Part shown: positions 35,264-43,155 of the stretch, piece by piece
Numbering within the stretch: position 1 is the stretch's first letter
Layout: each line of letters begins with the position of its first letter
Source of the DNA: Nitrospira sp. BO4
Lineage (GTDB): Bacteria; Nitrospirota; Nitrospiria; Nitrospirales; Nitrospiraceae
NCBI GenBank assembly: GCA_030144965.1
Contig: JAMPUU010000012.1
Span: forward strand, 434,001-498,000
DNA length: 64,000 bases
Direction: 5' to 3'
The notes under the pieces: generated by a model
What the model saw: the letters and a program-made list of their open reading frames with translations, nothing else
Told to the model about the DNA's origin: nothing
Database searches by the model: none
Position numbers and translations under genes: made by a program

Positions 35264-35704
35264 CTAGTACCGGAGAGTCGCTGTCGCGACACTGCGCCGG
35301 GCGCCGAAGAACTCCCTCGAAAAGGACTCGACGACCGCGGGATCATAGCCCTTGCAGCTGAAAATGTCGAGGTAGGCGTGATTGGTTTCGTTGGCGAAAT
35401 GACCACTGATCAATGAGGTCGAGATCAACTGCACCATGGAGTACCCAGCCACAGGGCCTTCGCCGAAATCGACGACCTGACATTCACCGAAGCGCTTCAT
35501 ATCGATGAGCTCACACAACTCAACGACGTAGCGCTTGATATAGGCTGCGTCACGGATAAGATCGGGATTGCAATCGTGGAGGTCAACTGCCGTGCAGAGT
35601 CCCCATGCCTTGCCGCTTCCCACCATGTCTTGGACAGGTCGAGCAGCAGCCGCAGGGGCGTTGGTCGGTAAGATCGTGGACTCGGAACTAGCCGAGGTAC
35701 TCAT
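35264..35704 (-). CDS. Divergent S-adenosylmethionine decarboxylase (SpeH-like) family protein
   Basis: A 146-aa protein with a 30-residue Ala/Ser-rich leader followed by an AdoMetDC-like domain (GLCTAVDLHDCNPDLI, then GYSMVQLISTSLISGH and NHAYLDIFSCKGYDP). In bacterial SpeH enzymes Ser63 becomes the pyruvoyl group, His68 assists processing and Cys83 is the catalytic acid. Here Ser97, His102 and Cys117 keep exactly that spacing, but the residue before Ser is Thr where Glu is usual, and the following His is Leu. It may be an active decarboxylase supplying aminopropyl groups, or a repurposed homologue. The stop is followed by a terminator-like hairpin. Confidence 0.72.
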   Translation of the reverse strand: MSTSASSESTILPTNAPAAAARPVQDMVGSGKAWGLCTAVDLHDCNPDLIRDAAYIKRYVVELCELIDMKRFGECQVVDFGEGPVAGYSMVQLISTSLISGHFANETNHAYLDIFSCKGYDPAVVESFSREFFGARRSVATATLRY

Positions 35705-35820
35705 AGAGGGTTGTTCCCTTTCTGTAAGAGGGTTGAGCAGACAGGAACTGTCATGCGTGAACTATACCATGATTTTTTCGCCGCGCACGTGAACGTCAAG
35801 AAAATTTCGGCTCTATTGGC

Positions 35821-35851
35821 GAGACCCTCGTCAATCGGTTGACAAGGTCTC
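35821..35851. promoter_or_regulatory. Nested inverted repeat between divergent genes
   Basis: GAGACC (35821-35826) pairs with GGTCTC (35846-35851), and inside it TCAATCGGTTGA is itself palindromic. It lies between the AdoMet-decarboxylase-like gene and the zinc-ribbon gene, which diverge, so an operator is possible. No regulator can be named. Confidence 0.35.
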
Positions 35852-35875
35852 AACGCTCAGGAAACAATACACCCC

Positions 35876-36055
35876 ATGGAATCCTCCTTAGACATGTCCC
35901 GGATAGAATTACCCGATCGCCTTTGCACCTGGTGCAAGGTTCTCATGAAGAAGCGAGTGGTCGGCGGCAAGCAGTTCATCCATTACACCTGTCCAAAGTG
36001 CATCTTTCAGCACACGACCAGACTGGGACCGAAGCCTCAGACGTCGCACCGATAA
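35876..36055 (+). CDS. Small zinc-ribbon protein of unknown function
   Basis: A 59-residue protein beginning MESSLDMSRIELPDRLCTWC. It has two Cys pairs: C-T-W-C (residues 17-20) and C-P-K-C (39-42), separated by a basic stretch (MKKRVVGGKQFIHYT), the pattern of a zinc ribbon. The end LGPKPQTSHR is basic, so nucleic-acid contact is possible. The ribosome binding site is weak (AGGAA about 13 nt upstream). It ends 36 nt before the convergent flavoreductase gene. Function unknown; the intact paired Cys pattern makes a real gene likely. Confidence 0.65.
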   Translation: MESSLDMSRIELPDRLCTWCKVLMKKRVVGGKQFIHYTCPKCIFQHTTRLGPKPQTSHR

Positions 36056-36090
36056 CCATCGCTCCCGTCAGGCAGTCCACTCTTGCTTCA

Positions 36091-36801
36091 TTAATAATAC
36101 TGCTCGCGATAGATAGGACAGAGCCCCTTGGCCTGGATACTTGTCGTTACGTCTTTGATCATGCGTCCGTTGCCGCATAGATAGACGGCTAAATCGTTAA
36201 TCGATGTGACTCGTTCCTCGATGAGCCCATTCACCCGCCCTTTGGCTCCTGTCCAGCCCGGTCCAGGGCGAGACAGGGTCGTCACAAATGAGAACTGCGG
36301 ATGACGGTCTGCCAATGCTCGAAACTCGTCCTGGTAATACAGATCACGCTCGTACCGTAGACCCCAAACAAGCGTCACCGGCTGAATACTGTTCCGTTCA
36401 AGATACGTCAGTAGCATGGATCGAAAAGGCGCAATTCCTGTTCCGGTTGCGACAAACAGGATCCGCTTGTTTAGGTCATCCCGCAGAAAAAAAGACCCAG
36501 CCGGCCCCTTAAAGGTCACCGGATCGCCTTCCCGAAGACCATGGAGGTAAGTCGACCCAGGGCCTCCCGGTATCAAATTGAAGAGCAGCAGCAACCGGTC
36601 AGAAATGAAAGGAGGTGAGGCAATCGAATAGGGACGCGTGACCGGATACGGAAAGCCGTCCTTCGGCACGTCAAATGAGATAAATTGACCTGCCTTGAAG
36701 GCGATTTCCTTCGGCTCGCGAAGCGTCAGCTCCAGTTCTCGGACGTCGTGCGTCAAGTCCCTGATCCGACTCACCGTAGCCTGAAAGGATGCTATTGCCA
36801 T
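36091..36801 (-). CDS. FNR-like FAD/NAD(P)-binding oxidoreductase
   Basis: A 236-aa single-chain ferredoxin reductase-type flavoprotein. The FAD domain has FKAGQFISFDVP and the flavin-binding RPYSIASPP; the NAD(P) domain has ILFVATGTGIAPFRSMLLTY and VTLVWGLRYERDLYYQDEF; the C-terminal YLCGNGRMIKDV is the usual cofactor-site loop. There is no 2Fe-2S domain and no Cys cluster, so it must hand electrons to or from a separate partner. The ATG at 36801 is preceded by a moderate GAGCTGCAGG. No operon partner is visible. Confidence 0.92.
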   Translation of the reverse strand: MAIASFQATVSRIRDLTHDVRELELTLREPKEIAFKAGQFISFDVPKDGFPYPVTRPYSIASPPFISDRLLLLFNLIPGGPGSTYLHGLREGDPVTFKGPAGSFFLRDDLNKRILFVATGTGIAPFRSMLLTYLERNSIQPVTLVWGLRYERDLYYQDEFRALADRHPQFSFVTTLSRPGPGWTGAKGRVNGLIEERVTSINDLAVYLCGNGRMIKDVTTSIQAKGLCPIYREQYY

Positions 36802-37151
36802 CCTGCAGCTCTCTTCCGACCTTCATTGCACTCTTTACCCTAACACATGCGATTATTCGCCGTTGTCGAACACCCACCTCAGGCTTCTCACCTGAACTGG
36901 CTTTTCCCGCAGATTATGAGCGACGAGGCACGTGCACGACCCAGGTCGCCGGAAAAAGGTGAGCAAGGAGCTGTGGCGTCTTCCGAGAATGAAGAATTCT
37001 TTCAATCAAGCACGATTTCCAGTGATATGGCCTGGAGGAGTTGGAAGCGGACCGCGACCTACACGACCTGATGACCTAACCCCCGTCGCTACAATGCTTC
37101 AGATGAGGAACCACGGCCGAATGTGGCCCGCTGGCTTAATGCCGGTGCTGC
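36802..37151. other. Intergenic region, no supported gene
   Basis: A 350-nt stretch between two minus-strand genes. One plus-strand frame (about 36847-37071) is open, but it has no ribosome binding site and no recognisable sequence. The flavoreductase promoter should lie at the left end. I see no tRNA or strong hairpin. Confidence 0.4.
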
Positions 37152-37475
37152 TTAGCCACGTGAGAGACTACGCTGGACTTGGTCATCGAGAATGTGGGTC
37201 AATCGGTCTCGATTCTCGGGGCTGATCGAAATAATCTTGGCACCTAATTTAGGAGGCCGCACGTGGATAACTTCCAACTCACAGGTTAAGGTCTTTCCAC
37301 GCTCCAGCTCGATCACGAGTCGGAGCTCCTCCCCACTCTTGACGTACAGACGGCTCTCAAGGCGCACTCCGGACTCGCTGACATCAAGAACCTTGCAGGG
37401 TGCCGAGAGTGCCCCTCGCTGCAACCGACCGATACGGCCGACATCAACACGAGAATGCTTTCGTTTGAATCCCAT
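37152..37475 (-). CDS. Single-domain PilZ protein
   Basis: A 107-aa protein, the shortest PilZ domain in the window. GFKRKHSRVDV provides RxxxR (RKHSR) close to the N-terminus and LDVSESGVRLESRL provides D-x-S-x-x-G. ELRLVIELERGKTLTCELEV and HVRPPKLGAKIISI are the following strands, then a C-terminal helix (NRDRLTHILDDQVQ). ATG 37475 has AAGGA six bases upstream, an excellent ribosome binding site; a TTG two codons earlier is rejected. Confidence 0.87.
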   Translation of the reverse strand: MGFKRKHSRVDVGRIGRLQRGALSAPCKVLDVSESGVRLESRLYVKSGEELRLVIELERGKTLTCELEVIHVRPPKLGAKIISISPENRDRLTHILDDQVQRSLSRG

Positions 37476-37630
37476 CGGCAATCCTTCCTGTTGACGGCAT
37501 CATAGCAGGAGGATGGACGATGCCAAAGACAATTGGCGAAACCGCTAGAGTTCTCTCACCGACGTTCGTACCGGCTCCATACGCTGACGTTTGACGCCAA
37601 GATCGCCGCTGATATCTCTTGACCAAGAGG

Positions 37631-38740
37631 TCAATAGGATACGGTCGCCAGTGTCAGGGGTGTTTCAACTTGAGTTTCGACTTTTACCGATATGCGTCCC
37701 ACTATACGGCCATTTTCGGTCTCTACATCCACCCGCCAGTCCCCTGGATCGAGACGCTGCTTGAAGCTATAGGCCCGATACCCTCCTTCGCGTCCGCCTG
37801 AGATCTTGATGGGAATTCTGTCAGCGTGCATGAAGGGCGTCTTATCATTCGGACGGAAATACCAGTGGTGATAGATCGTCGTGTTGAGATCGACGGGAGC
37901 AAACACCGCCGTGAAACAATAGATCGGTTCCTCGGAAGGGAAGGTCGTATCTGAACGTTTCCAGACCTGATACCACTGTTTATCGAACGATAGCTCGAAC
38001 TGATCGCCGGTTCGCTTGACCTCATGATAAATCCCGCCGAACTTGAGCGACAGCGGCACCGGCGGGATCCAATTCAGAAAATAGAAACCTACGAGGAGAG
38101 CGATACATCCGGCGGCAGGGACGGAAACCCCGATCGCTTCCTGTTTCGACCGCTCAGGATTATTGCGATAAATCAGCTGAACTACACGGAACGTAACGGC
38201 CAGGCTCATGACGGCTCCGACCAAAAAGACCACCACATTCATGTACCCCGTCATCACAGGAAGAAAGAACGTGAAAAAGGCAAAACACACCACCGCGTAT
38301 AGGCTGACAAGCAACCGGAGATTCGACAATCGATCACGCAAAAACTCGTTGGCCACCAAGAGCATGATGAGGAGAACATAGAAGACCGCTGTCCCGGTCA
38401 ATGTGGCGCTCCGTGAATAGAAAATCGCATAGGCGCTGAAGAGACCGCCCAGCAAGAACTGACTCGCCATCGGGTAATATGGACGACTCTTCAACACCCA
38501 TCGCGCAAAAGAGGAACACCCTGTGAGCTGCTCACGATCGGGTAGAGCCTCAATGCCCAATCGTCCGGTCAATACAACCAGGGCACCGAGCAATGCGAGA
38601 TACAACATCAGGACCAGGTTATCCTGGAGCCGGTCGATCCGCGTGAGGGTCACGGTGTCATAGGTGACGCCCGAGAGAAAGAACACCGCCGGCATGAAGG
38701 GTTTCGCGAGCAGAGATTGGATTCTCACAAGAGGGCTCAT
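37631..38740 (-). CDS. DUF2914 domain membrane protein
   Basis: A 369-aa protein with about seven hydrophobic segments in its first 230 residues (for example MPAVFFLSGVTYDTVTLTRI and FLLGGLFSAYAIFYSRSATL). A soluble C-terminal domain matches DUF2914: EEPIYCFTAVFAPVDLNTTI, then YHHWYFRPNDKTPF, IPIKISGGREGGYRAYSFKQ and LDPGDWRVDVETENGRIVGR. Function unknown; the C-terminal domain resembles a carbohydrate- or envelope-associated beta fold. The start is ATG 38740; an upstream start at 38755 is possible. Stand-alone gene. Confidence 0.82.
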   Translation of the reverse strand: MSPLVRIQSLLAKPFMPAVFFLSGVTYDTVTLTRIDRLQDNLVLMLYLALLGALVVLTGRLGIEALPDREQLTGCSSFARWVLKSRPYYPMASQFLLGGLFSAYAIFYSRSATLTGTAVFYVLLIMLLVANEFLRDRLSNLRLLVSLYAVVCFAFFTFFLPVMTGYMNVVVFLVGAVMSLAVTFRVVQLIYRNNPERSKQEAIGVSVPAAGCIALLVGFYFLNWIPPVPLSLKFGGIYHEVKRTGDQFELSFDKQWYQVWKRSDTTFPSEEPIYCFTAVFAPVDLNTTIYHHWYFRPNDKTPFMHADRIPIKISGGREGGYRAYSFKQRLDPGDWRVDVETENGRIVGRISVKVETQVETPLTLATVSY

Positions 38741-38830
38741 GGCCCCACTGTGCAAAATCTGTGTGAATTGATCAACGAAAATGCTGTTACGGAACCGCGG
38801 CGCATTTAGCTAGCCGGTGTCATCAACTGA

Positions 38831-39892
38831 TCAGATGAACGCCGGGAGCGGCGCATAGCCGACAGGATGGCCGATCACCCGTTCCAGCCATGCAGCCATG
38901 GCATCTGCCGGGAGCGGCGTTTGATTGAGGCGGGCTTCGATCTTGAACTGCCCTTTGAGTCCGACGATTCCGATGATCGCGGAGGCATCCTCACCGTCAG
39001 GCACCAACGCCTGTGTTTGAAACTCGCAAAGCGTGGCGTACAGGACGCCGTCGGGTTGAATCGTGTCCAGCACCTCGGGCAGATCATCCAGTGGACAGTG
39101 GACCGAACAGCGATAGGCAAGCCTCGCGCCCGGCTCGATACACTGGAACTCCGTCAAGGCTGCTTCAGAAAACCCCGTCAGATAGGCCCGAACTCCGGCC
39201 GGTTCCGGGTTGAACGTCTCCGCAAGCTTGCTGGCCGGCACGAGGAATTCAAACGCATCGGACGTGTTGTACTCGAACTGGCAGGGACCGAACGCATCGG
39301 GCCATGAGCAGAAAAAGGGAATGGAAGCGTCGGAAGACCGGAGGACGACCGCATTCTTCTCCACATGCGTTTCAATCGGCAGATCCAAGACGGCAATCGC
39401 TTCCAGAAACGCCGCGCGCCGCTCATCCAACCAGCGCATCCGGTCGGCGTCGCCGCGCGTTTCCCCGGGGGTGATCACCGCCTGGGTTTGGAGCCGAATG
39501 CGGATGAACGAGTGAGCATGCCGAAACCCGATCCAGAACATGCCGCGTTGATCGTGATACCGCAACACCTCTCGAATTCGCCAGGGATGGCTGATCGAGC
39601 AGTACGTGCCGATGTCTTGATGACGTTGGTAGACCGTGTGATAGGCCCCGGATAGGAGAAAGAAATCGCCGCGCCACTTTTCCCGCACATGAATCTGCGT
39701 GACGTCTTCGGTCGCCCAGGGATCCAGGTGATCGAAGTCGTCGGGAGAAGTAACCGTCCATTCCTCAATGTAGCAGATCACATCGTTGGCCGGGGCGATC
39801 GGCTTCAATCCCAGCGTGGCAAGCCGATCCCCCACCGCAAGAGCCTGGCCGAATGTCAATGGCGCCGTCGTTTCCCAACGCTGCTCACGCAC
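38831..39892 (-). CDS. Conserved-looking protein of unknown function
   Basis: A 353-aa protein, predicted soluble and without a signal peptide. It begins GTG at 39892 with AGGAA eight bases upstream. I do not recognise a family. The sequence is acidic and aromatic-rich (for example DVICYIEEWTVTSPDDFDHL, YCSISHPWRIREVLRYHDQR, GQFKIEARLNQTPLPADAMA). Conserved-looking Trp and His residues are scattered, but no catalytic signature stands out. The neighbouring genes also encode proteins of unknown function, and all run on the minus strand, so they may form a loose unit. Confidence 0.75.
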   Translation of the reverse strand: MREQRWETTAPLTFGQALAVGDRLATLGLKPIAPANDVICYIEEWTVTSPDDFDHLDPWATEDVTQIHVREKWRGDFFLLSGAYHTVYQRHQDIGTYCSISHPWRIREVLRYHDQRGMFWIGFRHAHSFIRIRLQTQAVITPGETRGDADRMRWLDERRAAFLEAIAVLDLPIETHVEKNAVVLRSSDASIPFFCSWPDAFGPCQFEYNTSDAFEFLVPASKLAETFNPEPAGVRAYLTGFSEAALTEFQCIEPGARLAYRCSVHCPLDDLPEVLDTIQPDGVLYATLCEFQTQALVPDGEDASAIIGIVGLKGQFKIEARLNQTPLPADAMAAWLERVIGHPVGYAPLPAFI

Positions 39893-39989
39893 GGTGAAAG
39901 TTCCTCGAAATCAACGCGAGATCGTGGTCGACGCTCAGGGAGACAACACCACCGTCCTCAGGTTCCCTGTGCCTCACACGTTCAGCGTG

Positions 39990-40616
39990 TTACCGTACCG
40001 GACGTAGCGCCTTCTGTTCAATCGTCGTGTCGCCGATCAATCGGTCGATTCCGTCTTTCAAGGTCGACGCCAATTGCTCCTGCACATCCTCTTCATTGAA
40101 CCAAAAGACGGTTCGATTCCGCCCGCCTTCAATAGTACGAGTCGTGGTGCTTCGATCAGCCAGGTTTCTGGCCTGGATCGTAAACCGGCTGCTGGTATCG
40201 ATGACGGTTGAAAAAATCCGACTCTTTGCATGGGTAGAAAACTCCTGCACCTGCCCGCTGATTACGATATCCGCATCAGGGACCGTGCTGGCAGGGGCCG
40301 CGCGGACGTCCCATGGACGTTCCCGCCACCCACGGACTTTCAACTGGTCGGCCAACCGCTGGGCGATCACGTCACCGAGCCGCTCACCCGCCACATTAAA
40401 ATACGTGGCTCCTCCCCAGATGTGCGTGCGCATGCCTACACGACTCTTGTCGGCCCGCCGATCCTCGAACGGTTCAATCACGATTTTTACGGGTTCGGTG
40501 TCGGCGGTCTGAGCCTGAGGCTGTTTTGTCTGAAGGTTGACCTGCCGAACATCGCCTTTCCCCGCACAACCGCCCAGCATCACGGCACATATGAATCCAC
40601 ACAGTGACAACCGCAT
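39990..40616 (-). CDS. Lipoprotein of unknown function (YajG-like outline)
   Basis: A predicted 208-aa lipoprotein: signal sequence LSLCGFICAVMLGGC with lipobox LGGC, then a disordered linker. The domain that follows includes PVKIVIEPFEDRRADKSRVG, RLGDVIAQRLADQLKVRGW, DADIVISGQVQEFSTHAKSR and RFTIQARNLADRSTTTRTIE. This order, a stem that binds cell-wall surroundings plus a two-layer domain, recalls YajG-type outer-membrane lipoproteins, but similarity is only by pattern. ATG 40616 has AGGA seven bases upstream; a longer frame to 40655 exists. Location would be periplasmic face of a membrane. Confidence 0.78.
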   Translation of the reverse strand: MRLSLCGFICAVMLGGCAGKGDVRQVNLQTKQPQAQTADTEPVKIVIEPFEDRRADKSRVGMRTHIWGGATYFNVAGERLGDVIAQRLADQLKVRGWRERPWDVRAAPASTVPDADIVISGQVQEFSTHAKSRIFSTVIDTSSRFTIQARNLADRSTTTRTIEGGRNRTVFWFNEEDVQEQLASTLKDGIDRLIGDTTIEQKALRPVR

Positions 40617-40713
40617 ACGCCAGTCCTTCACAGCATCCTCCCTCTCAAGGTTCAAAAGCAGTGGGGGTCCAGTCTACCCAAGTTAGGTTTCAGAGACAAT
40701 TGCTAGAAAAAGG

Positions 40714-41337
40714 TCACGGGGTGACGATGGGGAGCAACGACCGAAAGGTCTCACACGCCACCTGGGCCAATTGGCCGGCCTGGATGCGCTGGTCCCCAAG
40801 CGCCACACAACGGACGACTTTCATGAACGATCGTTCCGCCAGCACGGCGGCGATTTGGGCCTTACGGTCGTGGGTGATCGGCAGCGTATAGCCTTCGCCT
40901 CGTTTCCACTCCCATAAAGACGGTGCCAGTGAGAGCTCCAAATCTCTTCCCGCAAGCTGGTGAAATCGGCCGAGCAGCTGCCGCTTGTAGTGTTGAATCC
41001 CTGCTCCTTCCAGCAACAGTGCACAGGCCACGTGATGTCCCCACCAGACCAGTGTGCGAAACGTGAATTTGTTGACGCCGGCGAAGTATTTGGGGCAATC
41101 GAGGTATTGATACGGAAAATCCTCCAGGTGCTCGCCTTTCACCAGCTGATGGATCTTCGGATCGAAGTCGGGAGGCGTGATGAGCGACAGACCGGCAAGC
41201 TCCTGCTGTAACGCCCCGTGTGTCGCTTCGAGCAAAATTCGGATCTTTGTCGTGACGGCGGCCTTCTTCCGAAAGAAGTGAGCATCGGCGAGAAGCTCGG
41301 TTTCTTCAGCGCTGAACGTAATAGAAGAAGCCATCAT
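40714..41337 (-). CDS. Protein of unknown function
   Basis: A 207-aa soluble protein with no signal peptide. It opens with a charged helix (SAEETELLADAHFFRKKAAV), has HLEDFPYQYLDCPKYFAG followed by WWGHHVACALLLEGAGI with clustered Trp and His residues, and a long C-terminal helical part. The WWGHH stretch might hold a metal or haem but this is not supported by a family match. ATG 41337 or the adjacent ATG 41334 could start it. It lies among other small unknown minus-strand genes. Confidence 0.68.
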   Translation of the reverse strand: MMASSITFSAEETELLADAHFFRKKAAVTTKIRILLEATHGALQQELAGLSLITPPDFDPKIHQLVKGEHLEDFPYQYLDCPKYFAGVNKFTFRTLVWWGHHVACALLLEGAGIQHYKRQLLGRFHQLAGRDLELSLAPSLWEWKRGEGYTLPITHDRKAQIAAVLAERSFMKVVRCVALGDQRIQAGQLAQVACETFRSLLPIVTP

Positions 41338-41382
41338 GATCGCGGTGTGCAGGCGTGATGCTCTTGTCCGCTTGGAGTTCGA

Positions 41383-41754
41383 CTACTTCTGACGTGTTTC
41401 AAACACCGCGACTGTCGCTTCGTATTGCCGCCGACAGTCGGCGCAACGCAAGAGCACGAGATCATGAAACACATCCATTTCACGAAGCGTCAGAGAGGCA
41501 TGATGAGTCGAGGCGCAAGCCTTCAGGAGGGCCTCACCATCTTGTTCGTCGTGACGTGCGCCCTCCTGAACGGTTCGTTGTGCCAAAGGTTCTTTCGATA
41601 CGACGGTGGCGACCGTCAGATGATGAGTCGACTTACATGAACTGCAGGAGAGGACGACCACGCGTTCGTCTGTCATCCGCCGTACCGACACGCAAAGGGG
41701 ATGAACAGACCAACACTGTTGTAGAAACGCACCGCTTCGGATGACCTGCGCCAT
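41383..41754 (-). CDS. Cys-rich small protein of unknown function, putative zinc-binding
   Basis: A 123-aa protein whose reading starts ATG 41754 with GGAA six bases upstream. It has two Cys pairs: SCSSCKSTHH in the middle and RCADCRRQYEATV near the end, a knuckle pattern typical of zinc-binding sites. I do not recognise a family. Its neighbour at 41912-42202 is another Cys-rich protein, so the two may act together. Evidence is the Cys pairs plus the open frame. Confidence 0.6.
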   Translation of the reverse strand: MAQVIRSGAFLQQCWSVHPLCVSVRRMTDERVVVLSCSSCKSTHHLTVATVVSKEPLAQRTVQEGARHDEQDGEALLKACASTHHASLTLREMDVFHDLVLLRCADCRRQYEATVAVFETRQK

Positions 41755-41911
41755 AGTCGTTTCCAGGAACAGTCACGCGGCTCGAGAGGCGTTCTCAAGG
41801 TTCAACTGATTCGATCTGAGATCGAAAGAGCAGGAACATCACTCGCAAATGATAAGGCTGCAAACCAGAATCTGTACGATGAGCGCACCGTGGAAGATGG
41901 CCAACCGGAAT

Positions 41912-42202
41912 TCATGACATGGCGGCCACAGGAGACACTCCCTTCTTCGGAGAAGGGGAGACCGTTCCTTCCTGAATCGAACGGCAGGTTTTGCACACGC
42001 GAGGCCGGGCCTTCAGAAAAGACACTTTCCCGTGGGCGAGACAACTATAATGAACGAACTCGTCACAGATCGTGCAACGGGACCAGCCTCCCCGCAAAAG
42101 GGTCTTATCCCGATAGAGGTCTTCTTGGCAAACTCTGCACAGGCGCGGTTGTGCGGGAAGAAGCATCGGCTCCCATTCGCCACCGCCTTTTCGAATACTC
42201 AT
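41912..42202 (-). CDS. Small protein with a PHD-finger-like C4HC3 zinc site
   Basis: A 96-aa protein. Cysteines and one His follow the order C-x2-C-x17-C-x2-C-x4-H-x2-C-x15-C-x2-C (C22 onward; last pair C-K-T-C). That spacing agrees with the C4HC3 consensus of eukaryotic PHD fingers, including W-x-x-C-x-x-C-x4-H-x-x-C (the phrase GWSRCTICDEFVHYSC). Bacterial proteins rarely carry this pattern. A simpler treble-clef zinc ribbon is the alternative. The rest is a short basic tail. The ribosome binding site is not obvious. Confidence 0.6.
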   Translation of the reverse strand: MSIRKGGGEWEPMLLPAQPRLCRVCQEDLYRDKTLLRGGWSRCTICDEFVHYSCLAHGKVSFLKARPRVCKTCRSIQEGTVSPSPKKGVSPVAAMS

Positions 42203-42554
42203 AGCAGTTCAGTATAACGGGGTGACCAACGGAAAAACAAGCGAAGGGGAACAGATACGTGGACTGAATGGGTTTACTAAATTGACGTCTGATGGCGAGA
42301 TAGAACCTAAATCCTAACGACGGAGGTCCTTGCGGATCTCATGCAACTCCTTCTCCCCTTGCTGTTCGGCGGCTTTAGCCCACCAACTTCCCAATTCTCG
42401 TCATGCAGTAAGCCACTTCTTCACAGACGTGATGGGTTCACCGAATACGCCCACTAGAAATCTCCTCAGCTTGTTCAATATTGCTCAGCTTCCAAGACTC
42501 TGGAACGCCTATCGTAGGAGGTACTGCAATATTCATCTGAACGAGGAGGTTGCC
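42203..42554. other. Intergenic region with a possible Sel1-repeat gene remnant
   Basis: No complete gene is supported. A minus-strand frame ending at 42314 reads GSWWAKAAEQQGEKELHEIR followed by KDLRR and a stop (42314-42316); the W-A-K-A-A-E-Q-x-G pattern is like the end of a Sel1 repeat. An in-frame stop lies just upstream, so this is at most a decayed 3' end. The ribosome binding site of the following plus-strand gene is at 42543-42548. Confidence 0.35.
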
Positions 42555-42917
42555 ATGGTATCTATTCCAAAAGTTGTTGGTGTCCTGTCATGTAGTTTCT
42601 TACTGTGCCTGAGCTTGTCCACTGTCGCATCGTCTGCAGACAAGCTCAACATAGGCGAATCGGAGGGAAAGCTATTGACGGTGGATGATAAAGACAGGTT
42701 TGTGCCGGGTAAGGAGGTCAAGGGCGAAATAGTGAAGATCGATGGTGAGAACTATGTCGTCAGAGAGGCCTCTGGGGCTGAGGTACGCATGCATGTTAAT
42801 TCCAGCACCGAAAAGAGATCAAGCATCATTCCTAAAGTGGGAGAACATGTTCTTGCGAAAGTAGATGCTAAGGGTCACGCAGTTTCGTTTCTTACAGACG
42901 CACCTATCTCCCGCTGA
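42555..42917 (+). CDS. Small exported protein of unknown function
   Basis: A 120-aa protein with an excellent AGGAGG five bases before ATG 42555. Signal peptide KVVGVLSCSFLLCLSLSTVA, then a mature domain of about 90 residues: GESEGKLLTVDDKDRFVPGK, EVKGEIVKIDGENYVVREAS, GAEVRMHVNSSTEKRSSIIP and GEHVLAKVDAKGHAVSFLTD. Strand-rich pattern with G-E-I-V-K-I-D-G recalls OB-like small periplasmic domains, similar in style to the protein at 47448-47792. Longer frames exist upstream but lack a ribosome binding site. Function unknown. Confidence 0.78.
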   Translation: MVSIPKVVGVLSCSFLLCLSLSTVASSADKLNIGESEGKLLTVDDKDRFVPGKEVKGEIVKIDGENYVVREASGAEVRMHVNSSTEKRSSIIPKVGEHVLAKVDAKGHAVSFLTDAPISR

Positions 42918-43155
42918 CGCTTTTCCGTAGTCGGCAAGCACGCCTCAATCGGAGAATAGCTGGTCATTTCTCGTCGAGTTGGCAGGGTGGTTCTGCTTGG
43001 GACCATCTGCCGACTCCAACGAGGCGCTGTTCTGATTCACACGACTCAGCATGACAGAGCCTTAGGATCATTGTGTGATGGTCCGAAAGACGGTAGAAGC
43101 ACATCTGTTCTGGGGAAAATGTAACCTGTCCCGCTAGCTGTGGGCCTGCTGGCGT

